From positions 6,586,607 to 6,650,606 of the forward strand of contig NC_060258.1 in NCBI RefSeq assembly GCF_921293095.1: a stretch of DNA of 64,000 nucleotides, in the 5' to 3' direction. The first letter of the stretch is position 1. The number at the start of each line of letters is the position of its first letter. The notes beneath the pieces were generated by a model. It was not told the origin of the DNA. It made no database searches and saw nothing but the letters and a program-made list of their open reading frames with translations. The DNA is from Ischnura elegans. Lineage: Eukaryota; Arthropoda; Insecta; Odonata; Coenagrionidae. Shown here piece by piece: positions 20,937-32,879 of this stretch. A program made the position numbers and the translations under genes.

Positions 20937-23188
20937 CAGTTCCCTCATCCGATCTTTAGTGACCATACATAGATCTGGCCGACTTCCGTGACGATAATAC
21001 ATGATCACTCGGCTTGTGACGTCACTTTTGGGAATCCAGGTGTTTTCCCAAGTTTTAATCCCTGTAAATAAACTAATCAATTTCCCGATCTGCAAACTCA
21101 TACATAATTACTGAAATGGCTTCTAAGATACTATGACTTTAGCATCTTGCCTCTTGGTTTTAGCTAAAGGTGAATAAAATTACAATTGTTTTCAAACCGA
21201 AGGTAACACTATTTGAAGGCTTGTTATAATATGAGTTCCTTAAAGTACATTTATTGACGTCATTATAAAATGAAATATGGCTCTTGAAATCCAGTATTAT
21301 TTCTTATTTCTTACATCCTGTTCTTATTTCCTGGCGCAAGGGAAAATAAAGGTGACGTAAAATATATTTTGGTCTCCTATTAAACGACATCCTTTTTAAT
21401 AGCAAATTGTAGCTTTTAAAAATTATTTTAATACTATTCCCGAAACTGAAGAGTATATTGCCTTCGAAAAAATATTTCAGTGTATTACACCATGTTAGCT
21501 AAATACTGCAGTGTTTTATTTTACGAAATTAATTTCATTGGTGTTATTGTATTCAGTGGAACTTATAGGCTTACTTTAAGGTTGGCTATAAATTTCTCGA
21601 AATATAAAATATATTTCTTTTTAATTTAACAGCAAACTTAATTTAAAATGTATTTTAAAAACGTGATATATCATATGTTGTCGTCGCAATAGCCACATAA
21701 ATGCCAGCTTAGAAACAAACTGCCGCGCTAACTGCGATTGTTTCCAATCATCATGGTAATGCCGTCTCTGTGCTTTGAGTCTTAACTTGCGTGGTATTAT
21801 GGGTATTTTGCCACGAGTGCAATAATAGCTCGTTTCCTGCTGGGAGAACGGTAACGAGAAAGTAAAAGTGGTCTGGTACGTTGTTTTTAGGATTCTCTGC
21901 ATTCTACATCGCTTTTTAGTTTATTTATCGTCCCTTAATCCTATGTGTTTGTAATCTGGATCCCACATTCGTGAGTTTTAATTATCAATGCCATGTAACG
22001 AGGCGTAGTGACTTGTGTTGTCAGACTTGGTACTACTCATTTCTAACGTGTTTACTGTTACATAACCTACTTATTTGCTATTGTTTGCAGTTAGTGTTTC
22101 ATTTATATGTGACTACGTTGTTAAAGCTTGCCTCACTACAGGTTATATTATGATTGCAATGCGGCCCTCGAATACATTCTGGATTTAGGTCACGTATACT
22201 ACGTGTTGGCGAGTTGATATTCGTTGTCTCAATGTAACTTTGTTGTGTTCTACTAATTGGATTTTATACCACTCGGTTGATTGTCCTTTGTCCATCATTT
22301 ATAACCTTATGATTTTTAGGATGTGCTTGAGAGTAAAACGGAGAAATTTGGGTTTATATTATTGGTAATAATATGGGTAGCAGTTTACTTTAAATTATGA
22401 GCCATTCCCACATGAAAATAAGTAGCGTGTATTGTGTTTATTCGATTGCAGTCACTGCGCTTTCTCCCGCCCGTAATATTGTTAAGAATGCGACATAAGT
22501 TTTGAATCCATATCATGGTGAAGATCTTTTAAAATTAGTATTCGATAAAAGTATACTGTGAACGCCTTAGGCATATTAAAACTTATGCCATTGCTGCTGT
22601 ATTGTCGTGAAATCATTGTGTCTACGAATTTCTACCATTTCTATCGATATTTGCCGGTGTTGTGTCATCATTATTGTGTAAATTTAATATGTTAAATATT
22701 GATTTGGTACCGGGATAAATGTGTTGTCACCAATGAAATTCCAGGTAGAGTAGGTAGAATTCCAGGTAGATGGTAGGATGTGCTATGATTGGGCTATTTT
22801 TTTTCTTTTGGTCTTTTCATCTATTCTCTGATAATCGGGAAATATTTCTATTTTATTCATTGAGATAGGGCTGTAGACAGCAAGTTTCTGCATATATTAT
22901 TTTTTTGCTATTTCATCTGGCCCTCGATATGAAAAGATGTCCATTAAAGACCATAGCTATGTCATTATTTCTATTTCGTTACTTGCTAGTTATATCTTTT
23001 AATGTATTGAATTAAAAAAATGTTTCGCCCTGGTTGTATTGAAGTTGTAAGGACCTTATTTCAACCCTTTCAATGGCTTTGTACGCCTTAAAATTACGTA
23101 TCTGTAGCTGTAGCATTTGTTCATGGAATGACGAAAAAGTATTCAGATGCCAATTTGTTAATCTTCATCTGTCCAATTTCCTTTCCAG
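20937..23188. other. Unassigned sequence
   Basis: Roughly 2.2 kb of AT-rich sequence. Between about 22742 and 22790 a short duplicated 'ccaggtaga' phrase occurs. No gene or repeat end was supported. Confidence 0.4.
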
Positions 23189-23234
23189 GATTCCGGTCGG
23201 AAAACTTTCATTCCAGAACCTCCTGAGTCTCAAA
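23189..23234 (+). CDS. Candidate 46-nt micro-exon, product unknown
   Basis: A strong acceptor (ctgtccaatttcctttccag, ending 23188) and a strong donor (gtgagt at 23235) enclose 46 nt. In one frame they read DSGRKTFIPEPPESQ, a proline/charge-rich string that looks coding; another frame is also open. The length gives a phase shift of one. I do not recognise the protein. If real, it is an internal exon of a plus-strand gene with long introns. Confidence 0.35.
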
Positions 23235-24365
23235 GTGAGTATTTTGATCAATTTCTTATAATTCTGTCTTCTGCAATAACAGTGTATGAAACTGCACAAT
23301 TCCATTCGATGTTATGCCATTGTTTGTTTTTAAATAAGTCGTGTCACCCAATTGCTGTCTCAGTTGTGCTTGTCTTGAAAGTTTGTGTCGTCATTTTGAT
23401 GGACAAGTTAACAAAAACGGTGATGATGAAATATTTTGCCTTGAAGCTTTTTTTCCGGTCGATCGTGCCAGCTATGCGTAGTATTTGTTTTGAAACTGGT
23501 TAAGGTGGTAGTATGTCGTGTATAGCATGTAGGTAATCATTATCAAGTTGTCTAAAGGGCAAGTCTCAATTGCTCAAGACTTTTATTGTTGTGAGTGAAT
23601 TATTGTTTTGTATGTGTTTCCTCGGTTTAGGCATTTTTTATAGCCTTAAATAGCACGATTTGATCTTAAAGTTTTAAAGTAAAATTTATATACAGGGTTG
23701 TAACCGTGTGAATATAAAATGTGTTTCTAACGCTTGAGGTGAATCATACTATTGAAAAGTTCATATTCATTGACTAAATGGCTTAGAAAATCTAAAGATT
23801 AAGATAATTCCCATTTTAAGCACTAAATATTTTATTATTTTCATTACAAAATCACCATCTCGTGAGTGGTAATAAACTTGTGTAAGAGTTTAGTCCAGTA
23901 CATGCTCCCGAGTGCTCCCGCTTCAGACGCTACAGATTCGTGGTCCACTTTTATTCCTGTCACTACCTACTGGATCACGGTTTGAGCGATTGTGGCATTT
24001 TATTAGTCATTCGTATTGCTAGTACAGTCTACATAAAGGAATGGTAAAGCCCCCTGTACTTTACTGGTCAGTAATATGTATGACAAAAAGAATATGGCCC
24101 AATATTTATCCATGGGGTACACCTCAAGAAACCTTAGTTATCCATGAATGCCCAGAAGATTTTTTTAAATATTTTACTTTCCTTGCTTAAATTATGATTC
24201 AACATCATATCTGATGAAGGAAAAAATGTTTTTTTTTTAATCTCTAACATTTGCATTGCTTAATCCTTTATGTATCTTAAGATACATATTGGCACTTGAG
24301 GGATCAACAATGTACAATATCATGTAATTTGATTCATGCACGTTTCCGCTAAATAATTCATTGCT
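23235..24365. other. Unassigned AT-rich sequence
   Basis: If the preceding micro-exon is real, this is intronic. No repeats with clear ends were seen. Confidence 0.35.
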
Positions 24366-24369
24366 TAAG

Positions 24370-25613
24370 CCCAGTGAGAAATGGATCATCGAATCTACGT
24401 CGATTCGACGTCGAAGTACTCATCGATAAAACGTCGATGGCAACACATCGATCGATGTCTATATGGTCCGAAAATCGACGTGTTTTCGACGTCGAAGCCA
24501 TCGACGTGTTTTCGACGTCGACGCCATCGACGTGTTTTCGACGTCGACACCATCGACGAGTTTTCTATGTCGACGAGATATCGTCTTTTTACCTGCGATT
24601 CCTACTAATAATTGCGGAAATATACATCTTTTCGGCTAATAAAGAGCATCTATTGCTGCGCCAACGACGTATTTCAATCGAGCACGTAAAGTCTAAAGAA
24701 ATGAAGGCTGAAATAAATTTATAATGGTGATTTGTAATCTTAAGTCCTTCGTATTCATCTTCAATAATAATCAGAAATCCTTGAGAAAAAATATGAGGTG
24801 TTGACATCTATGACGCGAGTATAAAGGTATCGAAATGAGGTAAACGTAGTCACAAAGCCAAGCTTGTGCATATCACATACCACGCAGGAAAGAAGTAAGA
24901 ACTTGGACGCAAATAGAAGGTCCGGCGTAAGTGGCAAATGTGTGAAAATGGAAATCTTGAACACATTAAATAGGGAAAGCTAATCCTACCTGTCATACAG
25001 CGGTCCAAAAGCAGACCGATTCCGAAGTATGGAAGACGTAGTGAATCTTGTCTTTACTAAGCGACGGAATGGCATGCCTTTTTTGATGATTAATACGAAT
25101 CCAAAAGCTCATTAAGTTTCAGAAGGATTTTAAATACCAATAACAGGATTTAGAGCTAGCAAAGTTTGTCGCGCAAAATAAATGCGACAATAAATTTTCT
25201 ATACGGCGCCGAATGTCTCTGTTCCGAGTTTACTGCGAAGAACTAACAGCATGACGACTAACAGCTCAACTGATATACGCAATCGAACTTCAACGGTCAA
25301 GTTACAGAATTAAAAGGAATCAAAGATTGTTCTCGGAGATTAAAACTAATGTTTATGGATAAATAAAATAATTATTTAATTTTATATTTCTTATTTAAGA
25401 CACATATGTTGTAATAACGTCTCACCGTTATTTTTAAGACATTAATAAGTCCTCCCCTCAGCCAATCAACACGCTGACCCCGCTGGCCAATGAGAATAAC
25501 ACGTCGAAAAAACGTCGATTGAACAAATAAAATCGACGTCGACCACATATCGATCTATAGTCGTCGAATCGACGAAGATTCGACGTAGATTCGATGATCC
25601 ATTTCTCACTGGG
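24370..25613. mobile_element. Non-autonomous TIR element packed with TCGACGTCGA words
   Basis: A 1244-bp element whose ends match over at least 27 bp (CCCAGTGAGAAATGGATCAT onward, inverted at the right). It is flanked by TAAG on both sides (24366-24369 and 25614-25617), giving a 4-bp duplication, or 3-bp TAA if the boundary is shifted. Near the left end, four tandem units of about 26 bp contain CGACGTGTTTTCGACGTCGA. The right end has complementary GTCGAATCGACG words. The interior (24600-25450) is ordinary AT-rich sequence. No transposase; two overlapping open frames at 24374-24724 are made by the tandem units. The superfamily is uncertain. Confidence 0.8.
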
Positions 25614-25617
25614 TAAG

Positions 25618-26053
25618 TCTTCAAGTGGTTTTTTATACTTGAATTTTTATGTATGATATAATATAATTTTGAGCATTAGGTATTATAGTATTATGGTATA
25701 AAGTATTTTTACATAAACAATGGACATTAGGATTTTGAAATTTTACAGCAGTATGTATCTCAGTTTTGTATACCCAAGCCATCCCTGTACAATCGATACA
25801 TTCAAATCCCATCTAAAATAGGTAAACTATCATTTTGTATTCCTCATCTTTGTCCGGTAATTTGCCAGTAATTGATGGCATAGGTCTACTCCACCATTGT
25901 GAGAATTCTGTGATCGCCACTGGCATTGCATCGTCATTTTTTTCTTTTCGGTGACAGAATAATGAGCATCATTTTTCATTTTATTATGCATGCAATTAGT
26001 AATCTTGGTAACTGCGTTATTACCATTCTACCTCATAATTTTTGAAAACTGTT
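25618..26053. other. Unassigned; possibly decayed 3' part of the neighbouring piggyBac copy
   Basis: AT-rich. It lies downstream of the minus-strand piggyBac pseudogene and may include its remaining C-terminal coding and tail, but I could not align it convincingly. Confidence 0.3.
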
Positions 26054-26357
26054 TCACTTAACCTGAGCAGACCTCCGTTTTGATTTTTGAAATGCAGTTT
26101 TTTTCTGGAAGGTTATACTCTTGATTCTATTTTCACATAGGGTTCCATTTCCATGCAAGCTTCTTCCTGTCAACTCTTTTAGCAGCTTTTCTGATGTGAA
26201 TAAGTTGTCAACTAATATTTTTGTGTTTGGTGGTAATTTAATCTCATCCGTTAGTCCTAAAACTACATCTCTTCCTTGACCTAGATCTGTTCTCTCAAGG
26301 TTGGTGTTAGCTCCAGCATACAGCTCCACATAATAAAAGTAGGCACTAGATTCGGCA

Positions 26358-28588
26358 AAAGGGTTGTGCAAAAAAACTCATGTTTCAAATTTCGTGTCGC
26401 TATAGTGCGGAAAAGTTGCGATATGTTATTACAAGAAAAACAAGAGAATTATTAAAATCGGACGTCATCTTCCGATCCCTCAATGCACCTGAAAAAATGG
26501 CAAAAATGTAGAAAAAGTTTTTTTTATCGTGGTAAAAAAATAAAATTTATTTAATATCTTTTAATACTATAGCAAAAAACGATTACAAATAATATAGGTT
26601 ATATTAATATATACATATTTTTGGTTTTATACGGTCTTTTATGATCACACAAGATCATTAATAATGTATTAATCTTGCAATTTAGCCGTTTTTTCAGAGT
26701 TGTGTGATAAGTAATTACCTGAAAAGGTAATATTTCATGTTTGATTATGCAGCTCTTCCTTTGTTTATACATGATTTAATCATAATTAAGCAACCCAGAA
26801 CTCACTGCGGAAAGGTGACTGCACTTTGAGTTCTACCCACACCCTCCATCCATCCAACCATTGAGGGTTACTGCTATTTACAATAATTGCAGTTTTTGTC
26901 CTCCTTTTAAATTTTAGCCTTTGAAAACTACTTTGTAGTGCGATTTAGTGGTGAAGTCTGACATAGTGGACCTTGATTTGAGTAGAGTCCAAACAAATCC
27001 ATCTCTGGATCAATAGTCACAAAGCTTAAGGGATGCCTCCGTTACCAATTTCACACACGACCCCATTGGTTGCGTGCAATATGGGAAGTTGAAATATCCT
27101 GATCTTGTTTATCGCCTGGTTCAATAAGGGAAGCTATTTCTTCATTAGTAATTAATTTCCTAAGAAGAGGTGGAGTGGATAGTTTGACTACATTCCAGTC
27201 AATCAATCCTATGTAGTCAGTTACTTTGAAGTTCTTAGTAGGAGTGATGAAGTTTACGAAGTTTGCCTTTTATTTAAGTCTGTCATCCTTAAATAGGTAC
27301 TCTTTTTAGCCCTAGCTCTCCAATGTGCCTTCTGTAATAAAAAACCGTCGCCATCAATACGTTCTCGGTGTGATCAAAGTTAGAATTCCGTTCAATAATA
27401 AATATAAGTACTTTCTTTTAATATTCAGGAATGTATCAAGAGGTTTCCATTGCTCTGTTCACACGAGTCATAGAGCATGTGAAATTGGGTCCGGATCACG
27501 GTTTGTTAAGTAATTTGGAAAGACAGCATTTGCGATTGCTTGACTAATGTCAATAAGGTATTTTTGGTCCTTGCTCAAAATTTATCTATCAACTTGTAGA
27601 ATTTCATATTCAATTGTTTGGAAATGCAGTATTGGAAGCTTTCCATAACCGTTCAGATTAGTCTGATTGGCCCACTAAATGATTTTTGGGTACTTGTTTC
27701 ACCATCTAAATACTGAAAAATATGACAGAAAAGTAATTAAATGAAATGAAGTAAACATCCCACTGCAGCAGGGGTCCAATGTTTTCTGCGAGCTTTCTAA
27801 TAGTGCAACCTTTCCATCCAATGTTGATGTTTGTACCATCACAGCAAACTAACTCTAAGTACTCTAATGATGCTCCTTGATCAGAGAGATTAGATAATAT
27901 GGAGACCACTGTATCTTTAGCAGACACGGAGCTTGGAGAAACATAACTCAAATACACAAAATCTGGTTCTTTTCTTAGAGAATGGTGTTCCGCTTTAACT
28001 GTCCGACAGTACTCCTTCAATTCAATCATTTCAAGTACACTTGACGTTATAGCAGCAGCTGTATGGTGAGATACTCCGTATTCATCGCAATGAAAATACC
28101 CTCATTTGCCATGGTGATTTAAAATTTTTTTTTAAATTACTAGGCATGTGATCTTTCTAGTCAACAAATTTCTCCTTGATTGTTGAACTTTGCGTTTTGT
28201 CATTTAAAACCTCAGCATCTTCACTTTCGGTTTCAATAGTGTTAACTTGCTGCCTTTTTAAAGTGCGATTTTGCCTTTCAATTCTAGTGGCCAGTTTTTT
28301 AGTCATTCTTGATCTAAATAGCTAATAAAAACTTCGCAAAAAATATATTAAGAAATTAATACAAAACTCTGAAAAATCGGCTAAATTGTAGAATTAATAC
28401 TCATTAAATTTTATTTTTTTACAGCAGAAAAAAACATTTTTTTGTCATTTTTTCAGGTGCTTTGCGTGATCAAAAGATTACGTCCGATTTTAATAATTCT
28501 TTTTTTGTTTTTCTTATACTATTGTCTCACAAATTTTCTGCACTATAGCGACACTAAATTTGTAACTTGTGTTTTTTCGCACCACCCT
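26358..28588 (-). mobile_element. TIR transposon of an unfamiliar type inserted in a piggyBac copy
   Basis: A 2231-bp element with long, imperfect inverted repeats of about 180 bp. The left end reads AAAGGGTTGTGCAAAAAAAC and the inverted right end AGGGTGGTGCGAAAAAAC. Both continue through a GTGTCGCTATAGTGC block and an 'attattaaaatcggacgt' block to an 'rcacctgaaaaaatg' block. The flanking 8-bp duplication has one mismatch, attcggca (26350-26357) and attcgtca (28589-28596). The 8-bp size resembles hAT elements, but the encoded protein does not show a hAT transposase signature that I can recognise. Coding remnants are on the minus strand (see 27706-28320). Confidence 0.85.
27706..28320 (-). pseudogene. 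Decayed protein of the 26358-28588 element (CDGTNxNxG type)
   Basis: A minus-strand start at about 28304 gives a short basic N-terminus (MTKKLATRIERQNRTLKRQQ) that is closed by a stop after about 50 codons. Further on, a CDEYGVSHHTAAAITSS block in another frame leads into an open frame (28029-27706). That frame includes HHSLRKEPDFVYLSYVSPSS, a SAKDTV block and the motif CDGTNINIGWKG followed by TIRKLAENIGPLLQW. I associate this motif order (CDGT-N-N-G-KG-IR-L-E-PLQW) with repeat-derived proteins found in many copies in arthropod genomes, but I cannot name the superfamily or activity. The frame stops soon after LLQW, so a downstream part is missing or frameshifted. Confidence 0.6.
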
Positions 28589-28710
28589 ATTCGTCAATGC
28601 TCCACAATTAAAACCCAAATGTTACTGGTTTCCTTCTAATACATTGCTTGCAGCTTGTAGCGTTGAGATACTATACTTTCCCGAATCCAGGCGATCGGTC
28701 AATTTGGGGA

Positions 28711-29639
28711 ATAATATTACGCATTCTGATTGGCAATGCTCAAGATGCAACTCTCAGACTATATAATAATGTTTATTGATTCTGTATCTAATAGCATAAG
28801 AATATGGGGAAGAGTTCATGAATATCACAGTGAAATGCATGAAACTTAACCAAAAATTTAATGCAAATTTCTCCATCAAGAATTCACCGCACCAATTGAA
28901 ATCTCTGATGCACTAACGCAAAATTTTCAACTTACGTAAATTTCGACTTATGCAGAGTCTGCTGGAATGCATCTCTTACGTAACTCGGGGATGCCTGTAG
29001 CTATGAGTTAAAAATTGAATTTTTAGTGCCACTTGTACCCAGAGGTATCTTTAGATTTGTCAAAACTTTTCTGATTAGTTTTGTCATGAGATTGAAAGAA
29101 AAATTAATATCTTTTAATAGATAATGCTCCTCATTATTTTAAAATGAAACAGAATAACTGGATTCAGAGAAATCTGATTAATAAGAAAGTTTAATTTTCA
29201 CGTGATCATACGGTGGCAATTTCTATGTAGTTCGAGACCATACATCTGTAAGTGAAAATAACAATTGCAAATGTTGGTTGAAATTATCTCATTACCATAT
29301 GAACCAGTTGAAGGCTTTCTTGTTTCATATGATGGAAAGAAATTGCATAAACAACAAACAAGAGAGTATTTAGGAATTTTTAAAGTATGACATAAATATA
29401 AATATAGATACGTCTTGGCTTTAATGGGTTAATATTATATCTCCGTTGGACACCATGATGGTATTCTACAAAAGACCGATGCTTGTCCTGAAGAATTTAC
29501 CCACTGGTTGGCAAATGTTGTAGCACCGAATGGATAATCTTTAATTATCAGAGCGGATCATGATACATATAAAAGAAGATAATCCCAATCAATAACACTG
29601 CTCAAATATCTTATTAGAAAATTTTCATTGAAATGAAAA
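28711..29639. other. Unassigned sequence
   Basis: AT-rich. Possibly the remaining N-terminal region and flank of the minus-strand piggyBac copy, but no motif was recovered. Confidence 0.35.
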
Positions 29640-29910
29640 GTAAGCCTAATTCATGCCACTGGACTACTCTAAAGACCTGTTTGATTTATTAGGTGATATT
29701 ATGTTTTTGGCAATAATAAATTGTTCATGGTATAATTCTCTGCCAGCCTCTCAAATGCCTCAATGAATAGCAACTTTTTGTAGGCTCAAATGTGATATTT
29801 AAAAAAAAGTGATTACGTATAGTGATGTACGATTTCAAACTAAAGAAATCAGTTTCTCTGGGTAGTAAAATTTAATGTTTGAAAACAACACCAGCAGGAA
29901 GTTTAAAAAT
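29640..29910 (-). repeat. Dispersed repeat R1, copy 2
   Basis: Inverted copy of 18565-18830, sharing the same ordered phrases ('gtaatcact', 'cacatttgagcc', 'gaggctggcagagaattata', 'ataatatcacc'). No termini were recognised. Confidence 0.7.
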
Positions 29911-30313
29911 TGTTCCATTAGTCAGTGGTGGCTGGTGGTAATTTATCGTGGGTGTGCATTATAGGAGATACAGGATGATTTATTTATATTATGCTAATTA
30001 TTATCTATGAGCATCATATTTTGTCGTAATATAATACATAGCACATGTATGACAAACCACTGGTACATTCTACCCTTAAAACTGCATTAACAGAAGTAAT
30101 ATAAGCATGCAAATGAAAACAATTATTCTAACCACACCTTTACAAGTGACGGTAGGTGAAATACATTCTCCTTTCCTTCGTCTGAGCAAACTCCTTAATC
30201 ACCTTGTCATTGAAACCTTCATTACCATCCTGGAATTTTTTTAAATTGACAACATCGCCAAAGCAGTGAGCCTGTCCTCATCTATCTGGCTAAATAACAT
30301 GTTTAACATGTTT

Positions 30314-30371
30314 AGAGGATTTTTACAACCCTTAAACATGTTTAACATGTTTAAGGGTTGTAAAATCCTCT
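30314..30371. repeat. Near-perfect 58-bp palindrome without loop
   Basis: The two 29-nt arms (AGAGGATTTTTACAACCC... and its complement) pair almost throughout with no spacer; one base is extra in the left T-run. It is preceded by another AACATGTTTAACATGTTT word at 30297-30313, so the centre motif is locally repeated. No protein or element ends are associated. Confidence 0.85.
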
Positions 30372-32228
30372 ATGCTTCACTAGTAGTCATCGGAATTGTC
30401 GCAAGAATTTTCAGTGGTATAGTTGTTTCACTGAATGTGTTTTGAATGTTTTTGTCAACCAAGAATCCTAGTAGGCAACGACACCCGAGACCTTCCGGAA
30501 GTCCTCATGCATGTAAATTTTGAAGCTCAGTTTTCAAGCTTCATTTTCAATTGACTCATTGGTTTTGAAGTTATCAGAGTTTAAAACATCCGCCAATATT
30601 TGTCATATGAACAATTTGTTTTCTTAAAGGTGTTAATAATAGATCTGGCTTTCATATATCGTAATTTCAAGATATTGGAACGAAAACTATGAGAATACCA
30701 AGCACTCAAATTGGGGCAACTTGATTTTACAAGCAAAAATGGGAATTGTTTTAGAAAAAATGAAATACAAGAAATACCATGGCGCAAAAAATTTGTTGAT
30801 GTAAATTAAGGAGAAAGTAGAAATAAATTCTCCCTCATTTGCTTTTTGTTGTATTGAAATTGATTGCCTCGTTTGGGCGATAGAACTCATCAAACTCGGG
30901 TGTGTGGCCTTTTTTTGTAGACAGTAGGATCCTGGGCACAGCTACACTACCTGTGAGTCACTCAATAAACATGTGCGTGCCCATTTGCGTTGTTTCATGA
31001 GTCTGCTCCCAGCGTCCATTTGGACAGCACATTCCCCCTGCTTACCTCGTCCCGACCGAGCCCCCTCAAGTGATTGCATCGACCGAATTTGCACCTGGCG
31101 CGATGCCAAGGGATAACATACTTGCGTAGTGGTGAATTTGCCAAGGAGTTAGCTGTAGCGTTCAGAGCTTCATATCACATCTATAAGTGGACTGGATTTT
31201 ATCCTTCTCGTAGTAAAGGAAAAGTTACATTTCTTATTTCATTCATCTTTCGGTGTGCACTTGCTAGCATGTGTATATTCACATGCCACTACCGCCATTA
31301 GTTATCAACTTGAAATTCGCTAAAGAATATCAGGTGATTGATCGTGGAGATCATAACATGATGATTTTTTCCAGCGTAGCATTGTTCAGAAGAATTATTC
31401 ACTTTTCTCAAACCAGCTACATTACTGTTTCCTCTCTCCATTTTCTGTTGTGCGTTCTATTACATCGTTCTTCTTACGTCTATTCATACTAAGGTTTGCT
31501 TATACTTTGGCATTTTGTGATCGAATGAGGTATGACGGTGAGACAAGTGTTAAAAATCTACTGTAGCATTGACGAAGGATACCTTTGATTGCCTATTGCT
31601 TCAATCATTGATTTTGTCTTGAAACAATTTTCCTAGTGAAATATTTTCAAACCGAGTCACACATACCTATACATGCTATTATTTCAATTGCGGAAGTTGC
31701 CTTGTATTTTTAAAAATCTTTTTGCACAACTTAATTAGTGTCTTCATTGGTTGCGGTGACTATTGAGGTATCATGTAGGTGAAGCCTGTCATGATTCATT
31801 CCAATCCACGTAATTTAAATTATAATTTTATCTTGGGGCCATTCGTCTAAAATTCATGGAGGCCCCTGTGAAAACCAGCATCAACACCTGGGATTTTGTT
31901 TAAGAAATTGTGTGTGCAGTATAACTTTTAATTTTTTTTCCTAAATTGGTTAATTTTAATATTCAAAGTTTTTTTTATCAAGTTATAGATGTCCAAGAAA
32001 TATTTAAAATGGCCATTATGCAACCACTTTGACACTGAGTGTCATGATAGCTTCGCTTGGCAAAATTTTCAGATCGGAGCAAAGTTAAAATTTTTACCTT
32101 CGGGCTGAAAGTGTTTAGGGGAAACATCAATTTAACGATGTCTATAATGTGGTGATATTAAATATGAGACTGGATTGATAAAAATGTTTTTTTTTCTGCA
32201 TTGGTTTCTATTTTTTTTCTCTAAATTG
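30372..32228. other. Unassigned sequence
   Basis: Includes overlapping short frames at 30581-30893 and 31074-31492 with no motif. No repeat ends were found. Confidence 0.35.
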
Positions 32229-32232
32229 CATG

Positions 32233-32233
<1 letters not shown>

Positions 32234-32303
<70 letters not shown>

Positions 32304-32304
32304 C
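32234..32304. repeat. (AT)n microsatellite
   Basis: About 70 bp of uninterrupted or nearly uninterrupted TA dinucleotides, with one TAC break near 32287. The tyrosine/isoleucine-repeat frames across it are artefacts. Confidence 0.95.
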
Positions 32305-32627
32305 ACAATGTTTTGGAAAATATGATATGCACGTGGCACGTAATATAAATAGTTCAAGTTAATAACGATAAACACAGAGACACAAAAAAGAAACACTCAC
32401 ATTGAAAAAATAAACTCGAAATATATATATAAAGTTGATAATGAAGCGTATTTTAAATTTTGTAATTGTTTGAAAATCCCTAAAATGTATCAATTTTTAC
32501 AAGTCATTTCTTTTCAACCGTGATAAGTGCTGAAAGCACTATGGATGATAGTTGTTATTTACTCTATTTGTAAATTTACTTTAATTAACTTTCGTCTGAA
32601 GATTTTCACACCTTCTTTCACCTATGT

Positions 32628-32790
32628 TGGTGGTGGTTCTCGGGTATTGCTGCGTAGAAAACATTTTCACTCAACGTTTCACTCCTCCTACTGGGAGCGT
32701 TATCAAGAGAATCAAATTCCTCTTGATGACACTCCCAGTAGGAGGAGTGAAAATGTTTTTTACAAAGCAATACCCGAGAACCACCACCAA
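32628..32790. repeat. Inverted repeat related to a dispersed element (possible Penelope-type end)
   Basis: Arms of about 75 bp (32624-32702 and 32712-32790) are inverted copies. Both contain the words GTTGGTGGTGGTTCTCGGGT, TTTTCACTCC and CTCCTACTGGGAG. The right arm reads TTGATGACACTCCCAGTAGG on to AGGAGTGAAAATG. That is a TGATGA-hairpin-GAAA arrangement similar to motifs in the pseudo-LTRs of Penelope-like retroelements. The identification as Penelope-derived is a guess from resemblance. Confidence 0.5.
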
Positions 32791-32879
32791 CATACTTTAA
32801 TTAACACCAATATTGTTGACTTTAATAAAAAAATTACTATTTAATGTGAAAATGTTGCACATTCGAGGGAGGAAGCATC

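Larger units (their letters stand above)
26054..28710 (-). pseudogene. piggyBac transposase pseudogene split by a transposon
   Basis: On the minus strand, 28710-28597 gives piggyBac-family sequence ending SCKQCIRRKP...TFGF*LWSIDE, with an in-frame stop. The reading resumes at 26349 with SSAYFYYVELYAG, a GQGRDVVLGLTDEIKLPPN block and a KILVDNLFTS motif, whose aspartate corresponds to the second catalytic Asp of piggyBac DDD transposases. It then continues through GNGTLCENRIK. The two halves join perfectly when the 2231-bp insert at 26358-28588 and one copy of its 8-bp duplication are removed. The N-terminal half of the protein was not identified upstream. This is a fossil of a TTAA-targeting cut-and-paste transposase. 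It is not domesticated, given the stop and the insertion. Confidence 0.85.

Noticed and set aside
24374-24724. 116-codon plus-strand frame with repeated 'VFDVEAIDVFSTSTP' type units
   Set aside because: It is produced by the 26-bp TCGACGTCGA tandem array in a non-autonomous element; an overlapping frame is open for the same reason.
32132-32396. Two minus-strand frames with long alternating isoleucine/tyrosine runs
   Set aside because: Translation of the AT microsatellite.
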